Origin: NBLH01 sp050296515 | GTDB lineage: Bacteria > Bacteroidota > Bacteroidia > Bacteroidales > NBLH01 | Direction: 5' to 3' | Assembly: GCA_050296515.1 (NCBI GenBank) | Contig: JBNKRJ010000114.1 | Location: 1 to 64,000 of the forward strand | DNA length: 64,000 nt | In this document: piece by piece, positions 9,584 to 19,148 of the stretch | How the letters are laid out: each line of letters begins with the position of its first letter | How positions within the stretch are numbered: position 1 is the stretch's first letter | The notes under the pieces: model-generated | Told to the model about the DNA's origin: nothing | The model's input: only the letters and a program-made list of their open reading frames with translations | Databases searched by the model: none | Translations under genes and position numbers: made by a program

Positions 9584-9591
9584 CAAATATA
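9584..9591 (-). promoter_or_regulatory. -7 promoter element of gldJ
   Basis: TATATTTG on the minus strand matches TAnnTTTG, 30 bases before the gldJ start codon. It lies just past the stop codon of the PorP-like gene, so gldJ probably has its own transcript. Confidence 0.45.
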
Positions 9592-9592
9592 A

Positions 9593-10558
9593 CTAAAAAG
9601 AAGGACAACTTATTGTGTTGTAATTTCGAATTTTTTTATCACATGCAAATAAATATGTTAAACTTAACTCGTGCGAACCTAATGATTGTCCAATAAATCT
9701 TGACAAAGTAACATCATAACTATAGGAAACTACCAAATTATTAATATTTATATGAAACGACAAAATCAGCGCATCAAAATGTAATTCAATGTTGTTCCTT
9801 AAAAAGGCTCCTAGAGACGCTTTGTAGATGTCAAAATACATGCCATAATAAAGCATGTTCATATTTTGTTGATTAATAAATACGATGTTAGGTTCTAAAG
9901 CAAAATTTGCTTGTTTGGAGTCATTACTATCAAATGGAATAGTTGCACCAGCATGGGCCGTATATTTCATGGGGAAATATTCACTATGATTTTCCACCAG
10001 AGTATGAGGAATATGATGGGCAGAAAAGCCCGCAAAATATTTTTTGTAATTTAGCAGCACTCCGGCAGAGAAATCAGGAGTAATAAAGCTTTGATCTGCA
10101 AGTCCTTCTGAATTTGGGTAAGTAACACCCTGGACAGGGTTTATCATACTTGGGAAAACCAAATCTCTTACATTCGTATTTTTCTGATACACAGAAGCTT
10201 GTAGGGCAAATTTTGCTGAAATTCTTCTATTTAAGTTGACATGATAGGAATAAATAATATCAGCTCCCAGCTGATTAAAAGCTCCTCCTCCCTGCTTATC
10301 ATTCATTATTCTAAAGCCCAGGCCACCACTTAAAGCAGGAAAATATTTGTCAATTGATGCACTATAAGTTACGTATGGAAACTGAACTCCAGGCCATTGA
10401 TTTCGATAGGAGAGGGCAAGTTTAGGGCAATAATCAGCACCTGCATAAGCAGGGTTTAAATAGAGCTTGTCAGCGAAAAGTTGAGAAAATTGCACATCCT
10501 GTGCCACTGCTATGTTTACAAACTGTAGGAAAATGAATATTTTAAAAATTCTTTGCAC
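9593..10558 (-). CDS. PorP/SprF-family type IX secretion membrane protein
   Basis: Outer-membrane beta-barrel-like protein of 321 residues with a signal peptide ending near IAVAQ. The mature start DVQFSQLFADKLYLNPAYAGAD is diagnostic of PorP/SprF proteins, which link the type IX ring and motor to surface adhesins. The start codon is GTG, which leaves a short but complete signal peptide. In gliding bacteria sprF-type genes often sit beside a large adhesin gene; here the partner region holds gldJ and porU instead. It is divergent from porU across 209 bases. Confidence 0.85.
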   Translation of the reverse strand: MQRIFKIFIFLQFVNIAVAQDVQFSQLFADKLYLNPAYAGADYCPKLALSYRNQWPGVQFPYVTYSASIDKYFPALSGGLGFRIMNDKQGGGAFNQLGADIIYSYHVNLNRRISAKFALQASVYQKNTNVRDLVFPSMINPVQGVTYPNSEGLADQSFITPDFSAGVLLNYKKYFAGFSAHHIPHTLVENHSEYFPMKYTAHAGATIPFDSNDSKQANFALEPNIVFINQQNMNMLYYGMYFDIYKASLGAFLRNNIELHFDALILSFHININNLVVSYSYDVTLSRFIGQSLGSHELSLTYLFACDKKIRNYNTISCPSF

Positions 10559-10733
10559 TTTTATACTATTACTCTTTATTTAGCTGTTTAAGTTTATGGA
10601 AAAATTCACTAAATGTAACCATTCGGAAATAATCGTGTTTAAACAATGCCCAATTATAACGTAAATTATTCAAAAATTGTGTATAGATTTCAAATTATAA
10701 TCTGCCATGCTGATATACTTGGCTAGATTTATC

Positions 10734-10741
10734 TAATTTTG
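10734..10741 (+). promoter_or_regulatory. -7 promoter element of porU
   Basis: TAATTTTG matches TAnnTTTG and lies 26 bases before the porU start codon. No convincing -33 element is seen at the usual distance. Confidence 0.4.
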
Positions 10742-10767
10742 GGCTGATTTCATTAAACTTATTAAGC

Positions 10768-13700
10768 ATGTATAGTAAGTACTTTTTTTTAATTCTGTTC
10801 AATTTTATCATAGTACGATTTTGTTATTCGCAAACTCAGAAGCAACATTTTGAAATAAAATGGCAAAAAAAGCAACTTTTTTTTTCTGATGAAAATGAAC
10901 AAAGAGCAAAATATCTATTGTATTTTGATGGAGCTGTTTATGAGCATAATAAAAACAATTTACCTGTCTTTTCGGAATTACTAAAAACAAATAACGAAAA
11001 TGTTAAAGTTCAGATTTTAAATGAAAAATACGAAGTTTTGACGAGCAATGAATTATCTGATGTTGTTGACATTGACAAAATACCTGATAATATTGAAGTA
11101 AGCAGTAGTGTCAAGTATATTAGACGAGAGCCACGGGTTGAGTTTTCGTTAATTCCTGTAAGAAAAAACAAATTAACCGGGCAGTTTGAAAAACTTATAA
11201 GTTTTGATATAGGGTTTATAAAAACACTTAAAGCAAAAAGTAATCTTAAAAGGAAAAGGGCATTAACTAGTCAATCTGTTTTAAGTTCTGGTAAATGGGT
11301 GAAAATTAAAATACCCCAAAGTGGTGTTTACAAGCTAACATTTGACGAATTAAGAAATTTAGGTATAGAACATCCGGAAAATATCCGGATTTTTGGAAAT
11401 GGAGGTAAAATGTTGCCTTATTATAATTCAAAGGAAAGACCAGATGATTTAATAGAAAACCATGTTTTAATAAGAAGTGAAGAAGTTTACTTTTATGGAG
11501 ATGGACCAGTTCAGTGGGAATATGACGAAACAAACGACTTTTTTCATCAAAAAAGAAATCTGTACAGTGATTATGCCTACTATTTTTTAACTTCGGATTA
11601 TAACTCTGGAAGTAGTAATGCGATCATTCAGGAAAACCAGTCTTCAGTTAGTCAGACTCATACAGTGAACACTTTTACCGATTTAATTTATCATGAAATT
11701 GATACCTTAAACTTAATTGGTTCAGGAAGATTATGGGTTGGAGAAAGTTTCGATTTTCAGAACAAATATAATTTTAGTTTAGAAGTGCCTAATCTTGTTT
11801 CTGGCTCGTTAATTAAACTTGAAACCTCACTGGTTGCGCGCTCGCCAATTTCAAGTACTTATGTAATTACTTTAGGCAGCACACAGTTTTCAAGTGTTAT
11901 TCCTCCCGTAACTTATAAATATGAACAAGATTATGCGAAGCAAAGGGTTGAACAATTTGAGGGGGCAGCCTCTAATTCAGAGCAAATTGATCTGCAAGTT
12001 GAATATACAGGAACAGCTTCAGCAGAAGGATGGTTGGACTATTTTTGCCTTAATGCACAGCGGGGACTTCGATTTGAAAATAAGCAACTTAATTTTAGGA
12101 ATACACAATCAGTTGGCTCTGGAAATATTAGTATGTTTCAATTAAGTAATGCAAATACCAATGTTATTGTTTGGGATATTACAGATCCTCAAAAGCCAAA
12201 GCAAGTAAACACTGCAGTTAGTAGTGCAAATCTTAGTTTTAAATTAGCAACAGATTCCTTACATGAATTTATTGCATTTGAACCATCGATGGCATATACT
12301 CCAATTACTTCAAGTGATGATTTAGGTGTTATTGAAAATCAAAACTTGCATTCAATTAATCAGGCTGATTTTGTTATTATTAGCCACCCAGAGTTTATGG
12401 AATATGCAAGGGAATTAAAACAAATTCATGAAAGTGAAAATAAGTTTAGTATACAATTGATTGATATTGAGCAAATTTACAATGAATTTTCATCAGGCAT
12501 TAGAGATGCATCAGCTATCAGGGATTTTATGAAAATGCTATACGACAGAGCTTCAAATAGCGAGCAATTACCGAAGTACCTTTGTTTGTTTGGTGATGGT
12601 TCATATGATAACAAGCATAATTTTAGCGAAAATACTAACTTTATACCCACCTACCAGTCAGAAAATTCGCTTAGTCCAACAGCATCATTTGTTACCGATG
12701 ATTTTTTCGGATTACTAGATGATAATGAAGGTGAATATGATGGATTGGTTGATATTGGAATTGGCCGGTTTCCTGTAAAGAATGTTAATGAAGCTGCAAA
12801 TATGATTCAAAAAATAAGAAACTATTTGAGCTTAGAAGCCTATAGTGACTGGAGAAACCGATTATGTTTTATTGCGGATGATCAAGACAATAACCTCCAT
12901 CAAGAGCAGGCAGATGAATTAACAAGAATAATGAAAAGCAAGTATCCGGTATTTAATATTGAGAAAATATTTCTGGATGCCTATACTCAGGAAAGCTCTT
13001 CTGCTGGTCAGCGTTACCCTGATGCAAAACTTGCTATTGATAATCAGATTGAGAAGGGTGTTTTGTTAATTAATTACACAGGGCATGGCGGGGAAAGTGG
13101 ATTGGCTGAGGAACGAATTATAACCATTGACCAAATTAACAAATGGTCAAATACTAATAAATTGCCGGTTTTTATGACCGCGACATGTGAGTTTAGTCGT
13201 TTTGATAATTATGAAAAAACAACTGCGGGAGAACTTGTTTTCTTGAACCCAACAGGGGGAGCTGTTGCTATGTTTACGACCACCCGATTAGTTTATGCAT
13301 CTCCAAATTTTGAATTGAATAAAAATTTCTATAATTATTTATTTGAAAATGATCTCAATACGAATGAAAAGTATAGACTAGGAGATATTATGCGACTTAC
13401 TAAAAATGCTACTGGATCCGGAATAAATAAGCGAAATTTCACCTTGCTTGGTGACCCGGCATTAGAATTATCCTACGCAAACTATTATGTTAAAACTAAT
13501 TCGATCAACAATAAAGCTGTTCAAGAACAGGCAGATACTTTGAAGGCTCTTGATAAAGTTACAATTACCGGGGAGGTTCAGAATATTAACGGAGTGAAAA
13601 TTAATGATTATAACGGAATTGTTTATCCTACGGTTTATGATAAGGAAAGAGAAATAAAAACTTTGAATAACGATGGGGAAGGAGTTTTTACCTTTAAACT

Positions 13701-14565
13701 AAGAAATAGTCAGTTATTTAAAGGAAAAGCAAGCGTTAAAAATGGCGATTTTCAGTTTAGTTTTATCGTGCCAAAAGATATAAAGTATAATATTGATACT
13801 GGCAAAATTAGTTATTATTCTACTAATAACCAGTTGCTTGAAGATGCAAAAGGTAGTTTTAAAAATATTTTAATCGGTGGTTCAGGTTCAAATAATTCTT
13901 CAGATAATGAAGGTCCGAAAATCCAGATTTACATGAATGATGAAAGCTTCGTAAATGGGGGTATTACAACTAGTACGCCCAAGTTACTTGCATTTTTGAA
14001 TGATGAAAGTGGAATCAATACAACTGGAAATGGGATTGGACATGATATTGTTACAACAATTGATAACAAAACAGAACAACAATTTACATTAAACGAGTAT
14101 TATGAGTCTGATATTGATGATTATACAAGCGGACAATTGAATTTTTCTTTTCCTGAACTGGAACCAGGAGAACATAAACTTCATTTGAAAGCCTGGGATG
14201 TTTACAACAATTCATCAGAGGATTCTATTATTTTTAATGTTGTGGAGTCAGAGAGATTTGGAATAAGTCATGTTTTAAATTATCCAAATCCTTTTTCGAC
14301 GAATACTTCCTTCTTTTTTGAGCATAACAGGCCTAACGAACCACTTGAAATAGTCTTACATGTTTTTACTGTGGCGGGGAGAGTTATTAAAACAATACAC
14401 ACTGAAATAGCGACAGAAGGATTTCGTTCTGATGGTATTCCGTGGGACGGAAGAGATGATTTTGGTAATAAAATTGGTAGAGGAGTGTACTTCTATAAAT
14501 TGTCCGTAAGGACTTCATCAGGAGAGAAGACTGAAAAAATCGAAAAACTTCTCATCTTAAATTAA
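10768..14565 (+). CDS. porU: Type IX secretion system sortase PorU
   Basis: Gingipain-like C25 cysteine protease of the outer membrane that removes C-terminal signals from type IX cargo and attaches the cargo to lipopolysaccharide. The 1,265-residue protein has a signal peptide, a long beta-rich N-terminal domain, and the C25 domain with the catalytic pair His773 (NYTGHGGESG) and Cys807 (TATCEFSRFDNYE). Ig-like segments follow, then a C-terminal domain (NYPNPFSTNT; GRGVYFYKLSV) like the sorting domain PorU keeps uncleaved. porV follows directly; the two proteins form the attachment complex. Size and order match Flavobacterium PorU. Confidence 0.95.
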   Translation: MYSKYFFLILFNFIIVRFCYSQTQKQHFEIKWQKKQLFFSDENEQRAKYLLYFDGAVYEHNKNNLPVFSELLKTNNENVKVQILNEKYEVLTSNELSDVVDIDKIPDNIEVSSSVKYIRREPRVEFSLIPVRKNKLTGQFEKLISFDIGFIKTLKAKSNLKRKRALTSQSVLSSGKWVKIKIPQSGVYKLTFDELRNLGIEHPENIRIFGNGGKMLPYYNSKERPDDLIENHVLIRSEEVYFYGDGPVQWEYDETNDFFHQKRNLYSDYAYYFLTSDYNSGSSNAIIQENQSSVSQTHTVNTFTDLIYHEIDTLNLIGSGRLWVGESFDFQNKYNFSLEVPNLVSGSLIKLETSLVARSPISSTYVITLGSTQFSSVIPPVTYKYEQDYAKQRVEQFEGAASNSEQIDLQVEYTGTASAEGWLDYFCLNAQRGLRFENKQLNFRNTQSVGSGNISMFQLSNANTNVIVWDITDPQKPKQVNTAVSSANLSFKLATDSLHEFIAFEPSMAYTPITSSDDLGVIENQNLHSINQADFVIISHPEFMEYARELKQIHESENKFSIQLIDIEQIYNEFSSGIRDASAIRDFMKMLYDRASNSEQLPKYLCLFGDGSYDNKHNFSENTNFIPTYQSENSLSPTASFVTDDFFGLLDDNEGEYDGLVDIGIGRFPVKNVNEAANMIQKIRNYLSLEAYSDWRNRLCFIADDQDNNLHQEQADELTRIMKSKYPVFNIEKIFLDAYTQESSSAGQRYPDAKLAIDNQIEKGVLLINYTGHGGESGLAEERIITIDQINKWSNTNKLPVFMTATCEFSRFDNYEKTTAGELVFLNPTGGAVAMFTTTRLVYASPNFELNKNFYNYLFENDLNTNEKYRLGDIMRLTKNATGSGINKRNFTLLGDPALELSYANYYVKTNSINNKAVQEQADTLKALDKVTITGEVQNINGVKINDYNGIVYPTVYDKEREIKTLNNDGEGVFTFKLRNSQLFKGKASVKNGDFQFSFIVPKDIKYNIDTGKISYYSTNNQLLEDAKGSFKNILIGGSGSNNSSDNEGPKIQIYMNDESFVNGGITTSTPKLLAFLNDESGINTTGNGIGHDIVTTIDNKTEQQFTLNEYYESDIDDYTSGQLNFSFPELEPGEHKLHLKAWDVYNNSSEDSIIFNVVESERFGISHVLNYPNPFSTNTSFFFEHNRPNEPLEIVLHVFTVAGRVIKTIHTEIATEGFRSDGIPWDGRDDFGNKIGRGVYFYKLSVRTSSGEKTEKIEKLLILN

Positions 14566-14609
14566 TTGTGGATACTAAAAAATAATTCTCAGCGTTACAC
14601 TTATTTAAA

Positions 14610-14617
14610 TATATTTG
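14610..14617 (+). promoter_or_regulatory. -7 promoter element of porV
   Basis: TATATTTG is an exact TAnnTTTG match 27 bases before the porV start, allowing porV expression separate from porU. Confidence 0.4.
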
Positions 14618-14644
14618 CGATTTTTAAAACCAGCATAACTACCT

Positions 14645-15832
14645 ATGAAAAAATTATTAACACTACTTTTTGTAAGCATACTTTTTAGTTTAAACTTATT
14701 CAACCTTAGAGCGCAGGGTTCATATAACACAAGTGGTCAGAAGTTTGATGAAAGATTAAATACAATTACCACAGCTGTTCCTTTTTTAACAATCTCACCC
14801 GACTCAAGAGCAGGCGGAATGGGAGATATGGGGGTTGCTACTAGTCCTGATGTTAATTCGCAGCACTGGAATGCAGCGAAATATTCATTTATGGAGGAAG
14901 ATTTTGGAGTTTCGATTTCTTATACTCCATGGTTACGTGCTTTAGTTGATGATATTGAGTTATTATACTTGACAGGTTATAAGAGACTTAAAGGGAATAG
15001 TGCTTTAGCTGCAAGTCTTCGTTATTTTTCTTTAGGAAACATTACTTTCACTGACATTAATGGCTCTGTAATTAGAAATTATAAACCGAACGAATTTGCA
15101 TTTGATGTTTCTTATTCTTTGTTGTTTACAGATGGTTTTTCAGGAGCTGTTGCTTTAAGATACATAAACTCTAATCTCACTAATGGTATTAGTGCTTCAA
15201 CAGTAGATGCTCATCCTGGAAGGTCTGTGGCAGGTGATATCTCATTATTTTACACAAAAGATATCAAACTTGGTGGCAAACCGTCAAACATGTCATATGG
15301 ACTTCAGGTTTCAAATATTGGAAACCAAATTTCTTATACTGATGATGATAAGAACTTTCTTCCTACTAATTTGAGATTAGGAGGAACGCTTACTCATAAT
15401 TTTGATGAATACAATTCATTAATGGTCGGGGTCGACTTTAATAAATTGTTAGTTCCTACGCCTCCTGTAATTGTTAACGATACAATAATTGCTGGGAAAG
15501 ATCCTGATGTTGGGGTTACAGCGGGAATGTGGCAATCTTTTAATGATGCACCAGGAGGTACCAAGGAAGAGTTAAGAGAAATTACGATGTCGTTTGGAGC
15601 AGAATATTGGTACAATAAAAGATTTGCACTCAGGGCTGGATACTTTCATGAACATGAAACAAAAGGGAACAGAAAGTTTTTTACCATGGGCTTAGGACTG
15701 AAATTAAATGCATTTCAACTTGACTTTGCCTATTTATTAGCCAAGCAAAACAATCCGCTAGAGAATACCTTGCGATTCACATTAGCATTTGACTTTAAAG
15801 GTTTGAAAAACGAAAGTACACCTGATAAGTAA
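14645..15832 (+). CDS. porV: Type IX secretion outer-membrane shuttle protein PorV
   Basis: A 395-residue FadL-like beta-barrel with an N-terminal signal peptide (KLLTLLFVSILFSLNLFNLRAQ). PorV/LptO binds cargo C-terminal domains as they leave the SprA translocon and hands them to PorU. The family motif ITTAVPFLTISPDSRAGGMG is present near residue 40, followed by DMGVATSPDVNSQHWNAAKY. It lies 79 bases after porU and before ispF, the same order as in Flavobacterium. Confidence 0.94.
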   Translation: MKKLLTLLFVSILFSLNLFNLRAQGSYNTSGQKFDERLNTITTAVPFLTISPDSRAGGMGDMGVATSPDVNSQHWNAAKYSFMEEDFGVSISYTPWLRALVDDIELLYLTGYKRLKGNSALAASLRYFSLGNITFTDINGSVIRNYKPNEFAFDVSYSLLFTDGFSGAVALRYINSNLTNGISASTVDAHPGRSVAGDISLFYTKDIKLGGKPSNMSYGLQVSNIGNQISYTDDDKNFLPTNLRLGGTLTHNFDEYNSLMVGVDFNKLLVPTPPVIVNDTIIAGKDPDVGVTAGMWQSFNDAPGGTKEELREITMSFGAEYWYNKRFALRAGYFHEHETKGNRKFFTMGLGLKLNAFQLDFAYLLAKQNNPLENTLRFTLAFDFKGLKNESTPDK

Positions 15833-15875
15833 GAATTAGTTTCATATAAACATACTTAGCTACTTGTATATTTGT

Positions 15876-15883
15876 TATCTTTG
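15876..15883 (+). promoter_or_regulatory. -7 promoter element of ispF
   Basis: TATCTTTG, an exact TAnnTTTG match, lies 29 bases before the ispF start codon. It probably drives ispF and the next two genes. Confidence 0.45.
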
Positions 15884-15912
15884 CAAGTGGCTTTTTTATT
15901 ATAACTACCGAT

Positions 15913-16395
15913 ATGAAGATAAAAGTTGGATTTGGGTTTGATGTTCATGCCTTGGAAGATGGTCAAAGCCTGATTCTTGGAGGAATTGAAATTCCACATA
16001 CAAAAGGAACAATAGCTCATTCTGATGGCGATGTTTTGATACATGCTATTTGTGATGCTTTACTAGGAGCTGCAAATTTGAGAGACATTGGTTATCAATT
16101 CCCTGATACCAACAATGATTATAAAGATATTGACAGCAAAATTTTGCTCAGGAAAACTTTTGAGTTATTAACAGAAAAAGGTTTTCAAATTGGGAATATT
16201 GACTCAACCATTGCTGCACAAAAGCCCAAGTTGTTACCTCATATTGATAAAATGCAAGAAACATTGGCTGGTATTTTAGAGCTGGCTGTAGAGGATATTA
16301 CCATAAAAGCCACAACAACTGAAAAGCTTGGTTTTGAGGGGCGTGAAGAGGGAATTTCTGCTTATGCTGTTGTATTGATTTCAAAATCAGAGTAA
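15913..16395 (+). CDS. ispF: 2-C-methyl-D-erythritol 2,4-cyclodiphosphate synthase
   Basis: Isoprenoid (MEP pathway) enzyme converting CDP-methylerythritol 2-phosphate to the cyclodiphosphate with release of CMP. The 160-residue length is standard. Zinc ligands are in FDVHAL (Asp10, His12) and AHSDGDVLIHAICDALLGAA. The nucleotide-site motif TIKATTTEKLGFEGREEGISA is near the C terminus. It is the first gene of a small cluster with a CoA-binding protein (4-base gap) and a thioredoxin-like protein. Confidence 0.96.
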   Translation: MKIKVGFGFDVHALEDGQSLILGGIEIPHTKGTIAHSDGDVLIHAICDALLGAANLRDIGYQFPDTNNDYKDIDSKILLRKTFELLTEKGFQIGNIDSTIAAQKPKLLPHIDKMQETLAGILELAVEDITIKATTTEKLGFEGREEGISAYAVVLISKSE

Positions 16396-16399
16396 TAGA

Positions 16400-16765
16400 A
16401 TGGATTTGAAAAAAACAGTTGTTATAGGAGCAAGTCCTAATTCTGAAAGATTTTCATACAAGGCTGTAAATCTTCTTAATACCTATAAACATCCTGTTGT
16501 TGCAGTAGGAATACGAGACGGACAGATATCTGGGATTGAGATTCAAAAAGGAAAACCTGAAATTGAAGATGTTCACACAATAACTTTATACATTGGCAAA
16601 AAAAGACAGTCAGAGTATTATAATTACATATTTGACTTAAAACCCAAGAGGATAATTTTTAACCCGGGGACAGAGAATGATGATTTGTATACAAAAGCGA
16701 AAGGTAAAGGTATTGAAGTAGTTGAGAATTGTACTTTGGTTATGTTAAACTCCGGAGTTTATTAG
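16400..16765 (+). CDS. CoA-binding domain protein (YccU-like)
   Basis: A 121-residue Rossmann-fold protein of the CoA_binding_2 family. The nucleotide loop is VVIGASPNSERFSYKAVNLL, with later motifs HTITLYIGKKRQ and IIFNPGTEN. Members are small cytosolic proteins of uncertain role that bind CoA-like or NAD-like ligands. It starts 4 bases after ispF, so it is probably co-transcribed. Confidence 0.8.
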   Translation: MDLKKTVVIGASPNSERFSYKAVNLLNTYKHPVVAVGIRDGQISGIEIQKGKPEIEDVHTITLYIGKKRQSEYYNYIFDLKPKRIIFNPGTENDDLYTKAKGKGIEVVENCTLVMLNSGVY

Positions 16766-16811
16766 GTTCTGTAGGATTTATGTTAGAGTTTTGTAAATAA
16801 GAGGGATAGAT

Positions 16812-17144
16812 ATGTATAAGGAGATAAAAACACTTGAAGAATTTGCCCACATCATTGAATCAAATGATGGTGCATTGTTTTACTTTTCACACGAGCAATG
16901 CAATGTTTGTAAAGTACTCAAGCCCAAAGTTGAAGAACTTATTCGGAAAGACTTTCCGAAAGTTGAACTATTTTATTGTGATACAGTAAACTCTCCTGAA
17001 CTTGCTGCACAAAACAGTGTTTTTGCTGTACCTACTTTATTAATTTATTTTGGTGGAAGAGAAACTGTTCGTAAGAGTAGAAATGTTGGTATTCAGGAGC
17101 TACAAGGAGAAATTGAAAGACCTTATCAAATCATTTTTGAATAA
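16812..17144 (+). CDS. Thioredoxin-family protein (CNVC active site)
   Basis: A 110-residue cytosolic thioredoxin-fold protein without signal peptide. The redox motif is CNVC (HEQCNVCKVLKP) instead of CGPC. The cis-proline region FAVPTLLIYFGG is present. It likely acts as a thiol reductase; the substrate is unknown. It is the last gene of the ispF cluster, followed by a stem-loop. Confidence 0.85.
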   Translation: MYKEIKTLEEFAHIIESNDGALFYFSHEQCNVCKVLKPKVEELIRKDFPKVELFYCDTVNSPELAAQNSVFAVPTLLIYFGGRETVRKSRNVGIQELQGEIERPYQIIFE

Positions 17145-17146
17145 AA

Positions 17147-17173
17147 AAGGCTCATAGAATCTCCATGAGCTTG
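17147..17173. terminator. Stem-loop between convergent genes
   Basis: AGGCTCAT pairs with ATGAGCTT (one G-T pair) around a short loop, with flanking A and T runs. It separates the thioredoxin-like gene from the convergent lipoprotein gene. Confidence 0.55.
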
Positions 17174-17193
17174 TAAAATTAAACTCTTAACTT

Positions 17194-17712
17194 TTATTGT
17201 AATTCTTTTTTGGCTTTAGCACTTTTTTTCTTTTTAGCCGGGTTTTGATTATGTTCAGCGAAATTTGCAGTGTACCAATTACCCGGATCTTGTCCATAGG
17301 CAAGTTTGTATTTTATTGTAAACGATTTTACATTGCTTGAATAAACAGTACCACTCCCTTCTTCAATTGTTATTTCATCAGCTCCTTTAGATATTGTTCT
17401 TTTTTCCATTTGAATAACTGATTCATTTGTTCCAGCGATAAACTTAGCCGAAAACATTTCACTAGTTGATACCTGGCCTAAATTTCCATCCCCATCTTCT
17501 CCATGAAAGTTATCGATAAAAATTCTTTGTTTAGTATCGTCTGTATTATCTTTTATAATATTAACATCATAACTTTGATTTTCATTATCTGTAACCCTGT
17601 ATAAACCTTTTATAGCATCCCTTGGATCCGATAGATCTTCAACATCTGCCTGGCAAGCACCCAAAAAAGGAACTACAATCAATATTGCCATTAACAATTT
17701 TGTAAATTTCAT
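17194..17712 (-). CDS. Hypothetical lipoprotein
   Basis: A 172-residue protein with a lipoprotein signal peptide (FTKLLMAILIVVPFLGAC; cysteine near residue 20). The mature part resembles small beta-rich lipocalin-like lipoproteins: a start such as GLYRVTDNENQSYDVNI, then alternating strands, ending in a lysine/alanine-rich tail. No family is recognised. The start is placed at the ATG giving MKFTKLLM, three residues into the longest frame. Confidence 0.7.
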   Translation of the reverse strand: MKFTKLLMAILIVVPFLGACQADVEDLSDPRDAIKGLYRVTDNENQSYDVNIIKDNTDDTKQRIFIDNFHGEDGDGNLGQVSTSEMFSAKFIAGTNESVIQMEKRTISKGADEITIEEGSGTVYSSNVKSFTIKYKLAYGQDPGNWYTANFAEHNQNPAKKKKSAKAKKELQ

Positions 17713-18230
17713 ATTTGTCAAATTTTAAATTATACCGAACCGCTGTTAGTATTTGCTTTGCAAGCTTGTAAAACAAAACTGCAAGTTGTTCAACATGTGC
17801 TAAGCTAACAAGCCTGTTTTAATTTATAAAATTCTATATAGACATAGTATAATTGTTAAACATCTGCTTTAAAAACCAAAATTAGTTTTTTTATTATTCA
17901 CAGTAGTTTAATTTATGTGAAAATGATAAATTTTTAGATTTCCAGCCTTTAGCAGTTTGGTAGTGATTAACGGGGAAATATATTTTATATTTCTAATAAT
18001 AAATAAATTACTGATAAGATACTGAACTTGTAGGGGGCTGAAATTATTTATACTTTTGAAGTCTAAAAACAACATGGTTTAGCCAAAAGTTATGTGTAAC
18101 ATTGCTTTCATTAAATAAAAAACCGTAGAAGGGCCAGACAATTAATAATACTCAGTAGTATGCACTTAGCCGGAGCTTTTTTTTAAGGTGAAGCAATACT
18201 AAAAATTAACTTCATTAAATAAAATAGATA
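17713..18230. other. Intergenic stretch without recognised genes
   Basis: About 500 A+T-rich bases between divergent lipoprotein genes. I see no coding frame, RNA gene or strong hairpin. The string CATTAAATAAAA occurs twice (near 18,110 and 18,212), the second just before the start codon of the downstream gene. Confidence 0.5.
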
Positions 18231-18569
18231 ATGAGACAAGTAAGCCTACTAATAATACTTTCCATAATTATACTTACCTCTGCTTGTGCTGTAAAAAGAG
18301 AGCAGGTTGGAAATTATGATAAAAAAGAGGGTAAAGCCATTGTTATTGCTAAAGGCAAGGATTTTTATTTGTTTTGGGATCAAATTCCATTGAAAAGAAT
18401 TGAAAAAAAAATAGATGTTAAAGACTATGAAAAAGTAAGTAGAAGAACATTTTTTGATGTCATTACATTTTATGGCACCCTGGGTATCTTTTCCTTTCAT
18501 ACTGTTAAAATTTATTCAGAAAAAGCCAGGGATATCCAAAAAGGTTCAATTAATGGAAAATCAGATTAG
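18231..18569 (+). CDS. Small hypothetical lipoprotein
   Basis: A 112-residue protein with a lipoprotein signal (LLIILSIIILTSAC; cysteine near residue 19). The mature part is lysine-rich with one later hydrophobic segment (FFDVITFYGTLGIFSFHTV), possibly a membrane helix. No family is recognised. It stands alone and ends before a strong bidirectional terminator. Confidence 0.65.
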   Translation: MRQVSLLIILSIIILTSACAVKREQVGNYDKKEGKAIVIAKGKDFYLFWDQIPLKRIEKKIDVKDYEKVSRRTFFDVITFYGTLGIFSFHTVKIYSEKARDIQKGSINGKSD

Positions 18570-18649
18570 AACAAAAGTTGATAGTTCTGGTTAATTTAGA
18601 ATAGATTTTTTTAACCTTTTTTACTTTGACTGAGAGTAAATTTAAAACA

Positions 18650-18686
18650 ATAAAAGCCCAAAACAAATGTTGCTTTGGGCTTTTAT
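18650..18686. terminator. Bidirectional intrinsic terminator
   Basis: A perfect 13-bp stem (ATAAAAGCCCAAA with TTTGGGCTTTTAT) and an 11-base loop, with A-run before and T-run after in both directions, between convergent genes. Confidence 0.85.
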
Positions 18687-18704
18687 CGTTTTAAATTATT
18701 ATAG

Positions 18705-19100
18705 CTAGAGACCTTTGTCCATAGAATTAAGACGCACATTCCTCAATAATTTTTCTGCGTTTTCACTAAGTTTAGTTTTTAAAGCCTTAACACTTTCGGT
18801 GCTACTTTTTTTAGCAGTGAAACAGGTCGGTTCATCCTTTGCCATTTGAGCAGATATATCAGCTAAAGCTTTAGTACAAGTACTAACATCTACACCATCG
18901 CACATGTATTTGTTTCCATTATAAGTGTAATACGAATTAGATTCACCATCGGAACAAAATGTTGCAAACACCTGAATATCGTCCCTTTTCTCACAATAAT
19001 CTTCTGCATTACATGATTCTTCCGGCTCAGGATCCCCACAAGTGAATAATGCCCCTGAAATAAACACTGCAAATACCACTGTATAAATTATTCTTTTCAT
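18705..19100 (-). CDS. Hypothetical cysteine-containing lipoprotein
   Basis: A 131-residue protein with a lipoprotein signal (VVFAVFISGALFTC; cysteine near residue 21). The mature part has several cysteines (SCNAEDYCEKR; TFCSDG; YMCDGVDVSTC; PTCF), which suggests disulphide-bonded export to the periplasm or surface. No family is recognised. Its neighbour encodes a DsbA-like protein, a possible oxidative folding partner; this is inference. Confidence 0.65.
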   Translation of the reverse strand: MKRIIYTVVFAVFISGALFTCGDPEPEESCNAEDYCEKRDDIQVFATFCSDGESNSYYTYNGNKYMCDGVDVSTCTKALADISAQMAKDEPTCFTAKKSSTESVKALKTKLSENAEKLLRNVRLNSMDKGL

Positions 19101-19148
19101 AGTAATAAATTTTTTTAATCATTTTAAAGTTACAAAATATGCCCAGCT

